The position numbers and the translations under genes were made by a program. DNA of 64,000 bases from Gloeopeniophorella convolvens. Its lineage: Eukaryota > Basidiomycota > Agaricomycetes > Russulales. Position 1 is the stretch's first letter. Every line of letters starts with the position of its first letter. Under the pieces are notes generated by a model that worked only from the letters and a program-made list of their open reading frames with translations, was not told where the DNA came from and made no database searches. Where the stretch lies: contig WTXD01000015.1 of assembly GCA_022496205.1 (NCBI GenBank), positions 248,001 through 312,000 of the forward strand. The letters are read 5' to 3'. Shown one piece after another: positions 35,792 to 45,386 of the stretch.

Positions 35792-37246
35792 TCAGACTGG
35801 CTTTTTGCATACGGGGCAAACAAGCAATAATGCAGGCCCTAGGTCGTCTGCCAGTGTCATCGGTCCCAACTGTTCGTCACCCGCGCTGTCGTCTTCCCGG
35901 TCGCGATAACGGAGGAGTGCCTCAACCTCGGCCTCTGATGTCAGTTCCTCGCACCTTCCCTCAAGCGAATTTTCCACTGCGCACGGCGTCACGCGAACAT
36001 CCGCATGCGCGCCGCCCGCAAGCAGTGCCCGCGCCCGCGCCTCAAAAACGCTTCTGATGTTGCCTGCTACACCATGCCGCTCGCCGCCACGCACGATAGG
36101 TGTGCACGCGAGCGCTAACAGGTGCGCCGGAACGCGCTGGCGCCTCCAGGGAGGCAGATCCAGGAGACCGGCGGCATGCTCGGGGCACGACCCGGAGAAC
36201 ACGTGGCCGCCGGCGTGCAGGCAGGTCTTGTGGTACCACCGCCTGCAGCTTCTGCGCGCGCAGAAGTGCATCGCGTCGGGATCGTCTGGGTTGTATGGCC
36301 GGGCGCAGAGGCACGTTGCGCTGTCCTCGACGGGAGACTGTAATTGTGCGTGAGCTTAGCATGAAGAACGTGGTGACGCGTGCATGAAATTGGCGCACAC
36401 TGATCGCTCCGGTGCTGGGATGATATGGCCTGCGCGTGTAGAAGACACCTTCTGGGATGGGGACTTGTGTTACAGATTTCTCATCATATGGCACAACGGT
36501 GGCCTTCCCTGATGGGGCGTCAGCATCAGCACAGAGAGAAATTGTATGCACGCAGCACTCACCGTTGACCGACTTTAGAGATATTAGCTGCTGGACTTGC
36601 GATCGACTCCGCTCGAACTTCCCAAAAGACAAAGCATCTCTGTAAGGGTATAATCATCTAGATGGCGTGCTATGGGATCAGCTCGACCACTCACTGCGTG
36701 GGATCGTGTGGCTCAGAGATATCCGACCCAGCCCAGTACCATTGGACCATCAGCCAAACCTAGACACAGTGAGTTGGGAATACTCCAGCTTATGGGGAAT
36801 ATAAAGGGCCCACATTCTGCGGGGAATCGCATCGTATATCCCTGATCCGACCGACCCAGGCGTCTGACACGGGGTACGCCTCCTCGGGCACCCAGCCGTC
36901 ATTCAACACTAGGATGCTGATATCCAGCGAGTTCAGTTGCAAAAATGGGGTTGATTTAGGCAAGGAAAACGTACTCATCTCCTACTGCGAAGGTGCGTTG
37001 AACTTCCTGTTGGCCCGTCCTCTGGTCCACAACTAAGCAAGGCGCCGCACCAGTTCCTCTGTGAAAAACACGGCCTCACAGGGTAACAAGAGACGACGCA
37101 CCGTTACAGCGCTCCATTGGTGTCCACTTCTTCCATTGTGCAAGGCTGGGAGCCTCTGAGGGCTGGGCGGCGTTTTGACGCTTTGCGGATGCCTGCAGGC
37201 CCGCAGTTTTGGCCTTCCTTTTGACGGTCGAACCAGCACGGGCCAT
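35792..37246 (-). CDS. BAH-PHD chromatin-reader protein, copy 1
   Basis: Minus strand, seven exons: 37246-37102, 37032-36975, 36916-36814, 36759-36695, 36639-36563, 36508-36399 and 36337-35792, giving 368 residues. A short basic N-terminus (VKRKAKTAGL) precedes a BAH domain: FAVGDDILVLNDGW, AYPVSDAWVGRIRDIR, then VWLMVQWYW. FGKFERSRSQVQQLISLKSVNG and YTRRPYHPSTGAIS follow. After it come PHD-type zinc ligands CLC..FCARRSCRRWYHKTC. The last ligand pair CPVC sits at the extreme C-terminus, more than 120 residues downstream. BAH-PHD proteins read histone marks in the nucleus (family knowledge). The target here is unknown. Exon 3, 5 and 6 lengths (103, 77, 110 nt) equal those of copy 2. Confidence 0.82.
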
Positions 37247-38774
37247 GGGTGCAGCAACGACGACCTACAGCATGGAGCGCACTTATATGCATACTACTCC
37301 CCCCCCAACTAAAATTCAACGGCGACGCAGGTGAATCCCCTTTTTTTGTGGAACACCAGGGACATTGCGCCTGTCACGTCAAGGAAGAGCTCGTATTGAG
37401 CTCGCGCGTTTCAGACGTTTACGTACGTTCCCAGAAAGCGTTGATGGGTTGACGAAATTGATCGAGCCTACTTGACGTGTAGAAAGGACGTCGGCGGCAC
37501 GGCCTCGTCAGGGAGGTGAATACCCTTAAATAGATGAGGTGTCCCATGAAGGGCGGCGTTAAGGCGGGGTTGGCGGAGCAGCCTACTTAACAGTCGTTGG
37601 ATCCTCAACGTTCAACGCCTGGGGACACACCAGAACATTCAAGAACACCCACATCCCGTCCCTGGAGTCGTGATGTGCAGTGGGCACGAGGTACGCCTAC
37701 AACGGGGAAGAGACGTACGGGAAACAACAAGACGTCTCCTTTGCGGAGAATTGGGGGTGCACAGTCAAGGTTTGTGGCAGCAGTGCTGGATAAGTATGAA
37801 GGGCGAATGTTACTAGGCACTGAAACCCCATCGCTGTCACGATCTCTACCAGCCCTGATTCTTTCGTGGTTTCCTCGAGGTGGGAAGGTCATCGCGCATC
37901 AGAGCCATGCTCGCATCCACTTCTCTGATCCGAAGCGTCGTGGAAACCGTTACCCTTGCCCTGCATCGTCGAACCTGGTTAGTCTTCGGGACGGTCTGGT
38001 GATGTGAAGACAGGAGACCCACCGCCGACGCACATGCACACTCGCCCTGGCTGCGCCGACGATGGACGTTCTGCGCCTCAGCTGCGCAGCTGCAAAAACG
38101 CCACAGGACACGTCCAGGTGTAGCTATCCCTCCCATGGCGCACTGCACACACCCACCCTCGCGTCTCCCGTAGAATAGCATAATAGTTGAAACAAGGCAG
38201 GCTTCCGCGTACAGATCGTAGGTTCGATGCTAGACCTTCAAACTTGAAGTTACATGGTTTTCAGGTGGGGGCAGGGGGCTGTGTATAGCGGAGAGATAGA
38301 CCGTGTAAGAAGCATGAGGCATGTCTGGAAAGAGGGCACCGAGACTGAGGCATTGAGGCCTGAGGTGGTACGCGGAGGACTGAGAGAGGGGTTGGTGTCG
38401 GAGGTCGCCGCTGGCAGCTGCTGGCTGGCGAGGGAGGGCGAGCGCCGAGGACGTCGAGTCTGCGTTCCGACGAGTGTTGTCGGGATGTTGGACCCGGCCC
38501 GACCTGGTCCGATGCGGTCACCGGTTACCGGTTACCGGTGATCGGCCGCGTCATCCCGTGTTGGAATGCGTCGTACGAACTTGCCAGCTCATGCACGCGT
38601 GAAGCGATCGAATATGTGCTCTAGGTTCCTCGTTCGTTCATATCACAAAGCCCCAACACTTTCCAATTCTGCTTCTCTGAAGCTGCCTTCAGGGCCTCGG
38701 ACGAAACTCTGGACGCTGGACAAGACCTAGCTCGGCTGACGTACTCTCGGGTCTAGACCTACTCTGCATCTGGA
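37247..38774. other. intergenic region
   Basis: No supported gene. A 136-codon frame at 37597-38007 (+) lacks motifs. A tandem 7-base repeat (ttaccggttaccgg) is at about 38519-38540. An A-box-like (tagcataatag) and a B-box-like (gttcgatgc) sequence occur near 38176-38230 but do not fold as a tRNA. Confidence 0.4.
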
Positions 38775-38920
38775 GGTAACATTCGTCTGCGCGAGGACCA
38801 GCTGATCTCAGCAATTCATTTCTATGAAGGCAGGGACGTGATACACGTTTCTCGTACTGGATCTGGGAAGGCTATGCAGGTTGTGATTGCGACGCTCATG
38901 GGTCCTTATAAGATCACTGT
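38775..38920 (+). pseudogene. relic of a RecQ/DEAD-type helicase
   Basis: About 45 codons of one frame read NIRLREDQLISAIHFYEG, then RDVIHVSRTGSGKAMQVVIA. This is the Q-motif/Walker-A region of RecQ-like helicases, which are abundant in agaricomycete repeats. The final Thr of GSGKT is Ala, the frame is not open beyond the fragment, and no other helicase motif follows. It is a fragment, possibly captured from a transposon-associated helicase. It ends about 25 bases before the HNH upstream block begins. Confidence 0.45.
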
Positions 38921-38944
38921 ACATGTGCTCGCGCTCTCGCCACT

Positions 38945-39523
38945 TATGCGCACGTCTGAGTCCGAGTTGACGTGAGACGACCTCACACCGCGGTCTCGGA
39001 TGACGCATGAGAAGATACCTGGCGTTCGCCGAGTCGCCCAAACTAACCGCCTTTCTTGCCGTTATTGTGCGTCCCCCGCAAGTCCCCCGTATCCCTCCCT
39101 GTTTCTGGCGGCGACAGTGGTCCTTTGTATTTCTTACTCATCAACGGCCTCTTGCGTCCACGGATCTACTCTCGCGCGTCACGGCCTCTCGAATTCACAA
39201 GTCTTTTCTTGCGTGCTGCATCGTCCTGTGACCGGGGTACTGCTGTATCTGTAGCTTAACTCCGTGCCTGCTCTCTTAACTTGGTGATCGCAGTGGACAG
39301 AGTTGCTTGCCATCCGGCGGTTTGCGCGGCGCAATCCTATTGGGCACCTGTCGAGTTTACTCGGTCGGCGTCGTTTTTGCTATCCGGAAACTGCACGCTT
39401 TCCCACCTCGCGCGCCTTCAAGGCCACGCCGGTTGGATTACATAATACTTAGTCACGTGACACCGCGTCATTCTCTGTTATGGTTTGCCCCTTTCTGGCC
39501 AAGCTTTCTGGTTGCTCTCGCCG
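38945..39523 (+). repeat. upstream block shared by HNH copy 1 and the deleted copy
   Basis: This non-coding segment is similar over its length to the reverse complement of about 30850-31465. Shared stretches include cctcccg/cctctcgaattcacaagtct variants and gttgcttgccatccggcgg. In both places it lies directly 5' of the HNH start codon, so the duplicated unit includes promoter-like DNA, not only the coding part. No protein frame is conserved between the two copies. Confidence 0.7.
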
Positions 39524-40803
39524 ATGTCGATGCCAGACAGCGGTCACGTCTGGCTTATTCTTCACAAGTCTACCTCGAGCTCCCCCGGGTTTTATCTCGA
39601 CCTCGAGATAGACTTCGTGAAGACCCTCTGCCACAAACCAATCAAGTATCTCAAGTACCTTGCCTGCTGCATTCTGGGTTTAAGAGGAGAGGTGTTCCTC
39701 AACGACTCGGAGCAGGAAGTTGGCGGAGAAGAAGAACTGTGCGCACGATCATTGTATTTCTTCAGACCCGACGCCAATGATAGTATGTCTAGCCTGTCTT
39801 GCACCATTATCACCTGACCATGCTCCAAAGGTGATGCCCTCGGACCGCAGGCCATAGGTATGGATGCAATCAAGGAGCAAAGTTCCGTCAGAGGGACTCC
39901 CACAAGCACTCAAGAAAGATTCAAGGAGGAGCTTCTCGAGAGAGATGTCTGTTGCATCTTCACGGGCGCCAGAGCCTCTGGGGTTGAAGGAGCGCATATC
40001 ATTCCATTCATCAAGCAGGATGAGGTGAGCCCCTTTCGCATCCATTCGTTCCATACTCAATACTCTCCAGTGGATCCAAATGATCATTCAGTCAAGGACC
40101 CCCGACCCCTTACACCCTCGCGACAATGTCCAAGATCTTACGAGCATCAATGACGTCCGCAATGGCATCTCTGTCAATGCAACGATACACAAACTACTCG
40201 GTATACGGGAATATGCAGTGCTGGCGGTATGTGTTGCACCCAATCCCGCCAATGTCAACAACTCACGAACGAACATAGACACCCAACTACTATCTGGAGA
40301 CGGGAGATGTCCCAAGCAATATCAATACTGAGCCTCTCCATTCGGAAATCGCTTACCCCGATGGGCAGCGGTATACACTGCAAAGTCTAGTTCCAGTAGA
40401 TGCTTTCGAACACGCTGGCGGCGCCGTCCCTGGGGCAGATGCTGCCTTCCGTAAACGCAACACAGACAACCTCCCATCAAAGCTCTTGCTAGCGTATGTA
40501 TACGGCGCTACCGCTGTGGTGAGATGGGGACACAACTGGGAAGAGGTGTTGTCGGGGGACGCTCGACGCCCGTTTAGACCTCCCACCCCACAGGTTCCAG
40601 CCATGGATCCCAATCGAACCAACGCAGGCGGCGCCGATGCGCTAGGTGATGCGGGAGGTGGGGTGACTGAAGAAAGGTACGATGCGATGGATCTGGTTGC
40701 GTACTTCTGGTACAACACTCTCGCGGCCCGGGAGCGTCGCGAACAATCTGAAAGAGCCTTTCAAGAGAAGATTCACACATGGCTCTCCGAAGCTTCCGTC
40801 TGA
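39524..40803 (+). CDS. HNH endonuclease-domain protein, copy 1
   Basis: Exons 39524-39782, 39831-40024, 40071-40226 and 40279-40803 (377 residues). The N-terminus MSMPDSGHVWLILHKS is followed by a helical region with SLYFFRPDAND. The HNH_2-type core spans the exon 2/3 junction: LLERDVCCIFTG, then the metal-binding AHIIPF, a Trp at the start of exon 3 (WIQMII), and NGISVNATIHKLL with the last His. Exon 4 starts TPNYYLETGDVP, as usual after this domain in fungi. The C-terminus carries AYVYGATAVVRWG, a Gly/Ala-rich linker and the helix WYNTLAARERREQSERAFQ. Such HNH proteins are multi-copy in agaricomycetes. A DNA-cleaving role is inferred from the motif only. Confidence 0.82.
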
Positions 40804-41040
40804 ACACTTGTACTAAGTACTCGAAGGCCTCCCGTCGTTCTCACCCCGTCTATCTACACCTCTTTTACTTCCTTTTTCACATCCTGACATGTGTTTCCAA
40901 TCAGCATCGGAGCGCGATGTATCACCGGTCACCGGTCACCTGCAGTCCCCCCAGTGTACCATAATCATGTATATGCGCTTCCTTTCAGCCTCTGTAGTCT
41001 CTATCAGCCCTAATGAGCAGTGACTGTATAGCGGTTGGCA
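40804..41040 (+). repeat. 3' flank shared by the two HNH copies
   Basis: Downstream of the stop, this sequence matches 44783-45003 after HNH copy 2 (for example caatcagcatcggagcgcgatgtatcaccgg and atcatgtatatgcgcttcctttca, with few differences). Similarity ends sharply after gcggttggcac. It includes a tandem TCACCGG repeat at 40923-40936. It extends the duplicated unit beyond the gene. Confidence 0.75.
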
Positions 41041-41721
41041 CTCCGTTTCTCGATCTTTGTGGGGTCTGTGTAGCGTGCGCGCGCCGACGTGCCTTTGTGC
41101 ATCCCACCGAATTTGACGCAACTGTGCGCGCGCGTGTCCTCGAAACTCGCTCTTTCTGTAAATTCTTGCACGACCACGGCTTCTCTGGGCAATCTGGTAC
41201 CGCTTGGATACTAGGTCACATGGAACACCAATAAGATGAAAGAGTCTCCCATTGTGACTGCTCTCGGCGATGCAAGGTTCTCCGAAAGGTCTCCAAGTCG
41301 ACATTTTACGCCCATGCGTCCTTTCGAAACTAGGATCGTCCACACACGGCTGGGGCCTTGGTCCTCCCTCGAACCTCCGGCAAGTTCCCTCTGGTACTAC
41401 GGGGGAGGGTTCTGGGTCGGCGTGAGGGTGCACAAATGCACCAGCAAGGGAAGTGAAGTGGGGCAGGATGCCAGCCCAGCGAGTGCACAAGATGGAGGTT
41501 CTCGAGTTGAGTCGCGATGCAGAGGCAAGAATTTACCGGATCCAGATCAGGCAGCACCGAGGTCCGTCGCACTCGCGCCATGCCCGCCATGGCCGAGTCC
41601 GAGCTCTGCAGTCGATCGTGGGAGGGCCTGGTGGCGTGGTTGTGTGCGTCAGGGCCGTGGGGGCGAGTGGGAGGTAGATGGGGTAATGATTGAAGCAAAG
41701 AAAACTCACCGTGGTTCACCT
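41041..41721. other. unique spacer
   Basis: No recognised gene. A 270-codon plus-strand frame (41236-42048) crosses it but has no motif and overlaps a decayed minus-strand coding relic, so I do not call it. Confidence 0.35.
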
Positions 41722-41925
41722 TTTCGGCACGTGCTCGAGGTCCGCGTACTTGCGCGCCTTGGTGTCCTCGGCGCGGGCGTGAGCACGGTCGACCTGCTCG
41801 CGCAGCACAGCCTCGCAGCAGTCCATGCGCTAGATGACAGCGACCCACTTTTCCATGCCGTCGACGATGGCTTTGGACTACACCACGCGGGCCCCGACAA
41901 ACTTGACAATGAGGCGGATGCCGGG
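41722..41925 (-). pseudogene. decayed coding relic of unknown origin
   Basis: On the minus strand one frame reads IRLIVKFVGARVV, stop, SKAIVDGMEKWVAVI, stop, RMDCCEAVLREQVDRAHARA, ending EHVPKR and a stop. The amino-acid pattern (charged helical EQVDRAHARAEDTKARKYA) looks like former protein, but two in-frame stops interrupt it. I do not recognise the family. Confidence 0.3.
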
Positions 41926-43226
41926 GACAGGCGGGTCAGGAGGAGCGGGAGGGAGGGTGCAGCGGGTAGCATACCTGCATGCATGCCAGCACACCAAAGC
42001 TGGCGCCGGTGTTTGCTATTGCTCTACACTGACTTCGCGCTATCATGATTGACGGCAGGCGCATGGACATGATGGTGAGCGCGCATGTGGGAAGGCAATC
42101 TGGAGGCACAACAAGAGCATGCGGGACGCGAGCTTGACGAGAGTGTCTTGGTGACTGTGCGCACTGAGGGGAGCGCGTGGTCAAGCCCACGCTGCGAGTA
42201 AGTAGAATGTACGGGGGTTCTATAGATCGAGGGTCGTAGGAGTGCAGGGTTCCGGGAAAGTCGCGTGATCTCGCACGTGGATGCAACGTGTCGCAGTCTG
42301 CAGAGTCGGGGTGCGTCAACCTTGTGGAAGACTGTGGAGGCCCAGCGCTCACACCGTAATGGCATCTTGTAAGGGTCCATTGGCCTGCGCCGGTACTCGA
42401 GGATGTGAGCTCACATCCTCGGTGCCGACTACAAGGCGACTATGGTGCTGTCTCACACCGGTGTCCCTAAGTTCAGTCAGGGTCGCATGTTGCCATCTCC
42501 TGATCCCTCCAACAATGTGGACGCGGAAGTTCGTGTCGCGGGGTACATCAGGGTACATCTAGGAGCAAAATTGTACAGCGGGCGTCAGTGTCATGGCTGA
42601 GTGTACCAGCACTGCAGGCATACTTGCACACAGGTACGCTGTCTCGTATGCCCTCGATCCCGCTACTGCTGACCTGCTTGTCCCTCGCCTCCTTGCAACC
42701 TTTCTCTTCCGTTTCCTAGAGTCACTATGCATCACTCCTCGTGGGATTTCTGGAACCCCGAGCCTAGTCTCGAAAATGACTTCCTCCAGTCTCTTGAGGA
42801 TACGAATCGACTGTCGGTGCCGAATAGACCTGTGCCATAGCCTTTGGCATGTTTCATCGCGCCCGCGATCGCTACCTCTACGCCGCCCTGGACAAATTCA
42901 AAAGACTTCGGAACAACAGAGTCTGTGAAGCCCACACTCGCACCGGACTCCGTGGTCAATGACGAGCCGCACAATGACCACCGCGCCGCTGGCTCCATAC
43001 GTCAACTCTCCCGCGCAGGTCCCCGACATCACGGCTCGCGACGTCAGCCTACCTCCTCACCTCACCACGATTCTCGCGCCGTCGGCTTGCCAAGCCCTTG
43101 CCGAGGTGACGGCTCCTATTGTCAAGTCCAGGACCCCACTCTGTTGTGCGGACACGAACGACGGAACCCTGCGCTGTTCGCGCGGGGCGACTCCATCGCC
43201 ACGAGCAGCGACACCATAGCACGTAG
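41926..43226. other. gene-poor spacer before HNH copy 2
   Basis: No feature I can support. Only short frames on both strands without motifs. Confidence 0.35.
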
Positions 43227-43337
43227 CACGCGCCTGCTCATAACGCTATGCCGACGCCGACCCCATCCGATGCAGTACCGCGGCGGCGGCGACCCAGGAG
43301 TGGGAGTAGTTTCGCTGTTAGTCCCTCCAATTGTGTA
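43227..43337 (+). repeat. direct repeat R1 flanking HNH copy 2
   Basis: About 110 bases (cgcctgctcataacgctatg ... gagtgggagtagtttcgctg ... tccctccaatt) recur in the same orientation at 45016-45118, immediately after the HNH copy 2 unit. Translated, both begin MPTPTP and continue into PRRRRPRSG. See R2. Confidence 0.75.
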
Positions 43338-43448
43338 GTGACTCGGGGTGTGAGGTGCTCAAAAGATCACGTGACACAGCGTCATCTTTGTTACGGTTAC
43401 AGCCTGCCCCTTTCTTGTGCCAAGTTTTCTGGCTTCGCCTCTCCCCCG

Positions 43449-44782
43449 ATGTCGATGCCAGAGAGCGGTCACATCTGGCTTATTCTACACAAGTCTACCT
43501 TGAGCTCCCCCAGTTTTTATCTCGACCTCGAGATAGCCTTCGTGAAGACCCTCTGCCACAAACCAATCAAGTATCTCAAGTACCTTGCCTGCTGCATCCT
43601 GGGTTTAAGAGGAGAGGTGTTCCTCAACGACTCGGAGCAGGAAGTCAGTGGCGACGAAGAACTGCGCGAACAATCATTGTATTTCTTCAGACCTGATGCC
43701 AATGATAGTGCGTCTCGCCTCTCTTGTGCCATTGTCACCTGACCGTACCCCAAAGGTGATCTCCTCGGACCGCAAGCCATAGATATGGATGCAGTCGGGG
43801 AGCAAAGCTCCGTTAGAGGGACGCCCACAATTACTCGAGACAAATTCAGGGAGGAACTTCTCAAGAGAGATCTCCGCTGCGTCTTTACGGGTACCAGAGT
43901 CTCTATGGTTGAAGGAGCGCATATCATCCCATTCATTAAACAGGATGAAGTAGGTAAACCCCTTTTGCATCCTTCGCCCCATACCAAATACTCTCCAGTG
44001 GATCCAAATGATCATTCAATCAAGAACCCCCGACCCCTTACACCCTCACGATAATGTCCAAGATCTCACGAGTATCAATGACACCCGCAATGGCATCTCT
44101 GTCACCGCAAACATTCACCAACTGCTCAGGATACGGGAATATGCAGTGCTGGCGGTGTGTGTTGCAACCAATTCCGTCAATATCAGCAACTCATGAACGA
44201 ACATAGACACCCAACTACTATCTGGAGACGGGAGATGTCCCAAGCAATGCCAATACTGAACCCCTCCGTTCGGAAATCGCTTACCCCGATGGGCAACGGT
44301 ATACGTTGCAAAGTCTAGTTCCAGTAGACGCTTTCGAACCCCTTGGTGGCGCTGTCCCTAACACGGATGCTGCCTTCCGCAAGCGCAACACAGACAACCT
44401 CCCATCAAAGCTGTAGCTAGCGTATGCATATGGCGCTACCGCTGTGGTGAGATGGGGACGCAACTGGGAAGAGATATTGTCCGGGGACGCTCGGCGCCCG
44501 TTTAGACCCCCCGCCCCACAGGTCCCAGCTGTGGGTCCCAGTCGAACCACCAATGATCAGGCGACGGCTACCAATAAGCGTGGTGCCCATAGTCAGGCCA
44601 ACGCAGGCGGCACCGATGCGCCAGGTGATGCGGGAGGTGGGGTGACTGAAGAGGGGTACGATGCGATGGATCTGGTCGCTTACTTCTGGTACAACACTCC
44701 CGCGGCTCGGGAGCGTCGCGAACAATCCGAAAGAGCATTTCAAGAGAAGATTCAAACATGGCTTTCCGGAGCTTCCGTTTGA
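43449..44782 (+). pseudogene. HNH endonuclease-domain gene, copy 2, with a nonsense codon
   Basis: Same exon pattern as copy 1, with identical lengths for exons 1-3: 43449-43707, 43756-43949, 43999-44154, then exon 4 from 44207. The HNH residues (LLKRDLRCVFTG, AHIIPF, NGISVTANIHQLL) are intact. In exon 4 the codon that is ttg (Leu) in copy 1 is TAG at 44414-44416, so the product stops at 272 residues, losing about 120 C-terminal ones. The downstream frame stays open to 44782 and even has an extra in-frame segment of about 60 nt relative to copy 1, so the stop is recent. The truncated protein could still carry a complete HNH domain. Copy 1 is the reference for intactness. Confidence 0.78.
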
Positions 44783-45003
44783 ATGCTCGTACTACTCGAA
44801 GGTTCCCGTCGTTCTCATCCCGACATCTCTCGTACTCCCCTTCTCGCATCCTGACACCTGTGTTTCCAATCAGCACTGGAGCGCGATGTATCACCGGTCA
44901 CCTGCAGTCCTTCCTCAGTGTAGCGTAATCATGTATATGCGCTTCCTTTCAACCCCTGTAGTCTCTATCAGCTCTAATGAGCAGTGACTGGATAGCGGTT
45001 GGC
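44783..45003 (+). repeat. 3' flank of HNH copy 2 (match to 40804-41040)
   Basis: Copy of the 3' non-coding block after HNH copy 1, including tgtatcaccggtcacctgcag and atgtatatgcgcttcctttca, ending at gcggttggcac. Confidence 0.72.
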
Positions 45004-45015
45004 ACCCCATCGCGC

Positions 45016-45118
45016 CTGCTCACAACACGATGCCGACGCCGACGCCACCCGACGCAGTGCCGCGGCGGCGGCGACCCAGGAGTGGGACTAGTTTTGTTGT
45101 TATTCCCTCCAATTTAGT
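45016..45118 (+). repeat. direct repeat R2 flanking HNH copy 2
   Basis: Second copy of the R1 sequence, similar throughout (gccgacgccgac, gcggcggcggcgacccagga, ccctccaattt). R1 and R2 bracket the HNH copy 2 unit closely on both sides. This is compatible with terminal repeats of an element or with a tandem duplication into which the HNH unit was inserted. Confidence 0.72.
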
Positions 45119-45386
45119 CTTGCAGGTCTTCCGGAAAAGCAATAGCTGCCAAAGGCTGCAAGGCAGTCGGGCAGTGAGCTACTTTTTATCTGTCGTGATC
45201 ACGGATTCGCTGGCGGAGAAGACTATCATTAAACAGTGCATCAGTAAGGTGCACTACGGCGTAGACGGTTCATTATCCGAAGCAGCAGAACTGGCACAAT
45301 AAATGAAGGAGGTTCAACGAGTTCGATGTGAGAAGGCAAAGATAAGATGTCCTTGAGCAATTGTCGGAGCGAGACGACTCCTGCTA
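45119..45386. other. spacer with short coding-like tail
   Basis: After R2 the same plus-strand frame stays open to 45302 with a protein-like tail (SYFLSVVITDSLAEKTIIKQ) that I do not recognise. Possibly a fragment of another gene. Confidence 0.25.

Noticed and set aside
38176..38240. A-box-like tagcataatag and B-box-like gttcgatgc suggesting a tRNA or SINE
   Set aside because: The T-arm does not pair (two mismatches in five positions) and no acceptor stem or anticodon arm could be formed. Chance match to loose consensus sequences.
41236..42048. 270-codon plus-strand open frame
   Set aside because: No motif, Arg/Gly/Pro-rich composition, and it overlaps a better-looking decayed frame on the minus strand.
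43248..43448. N-terminal extension of HNH copy 2 starting in repeat R1 (frame is open into the HNH start)
   Set aside because: Copy 1 has no such extension and R2 carries the same start without an HNH gene, so the in-frame continuity is probably accidental.
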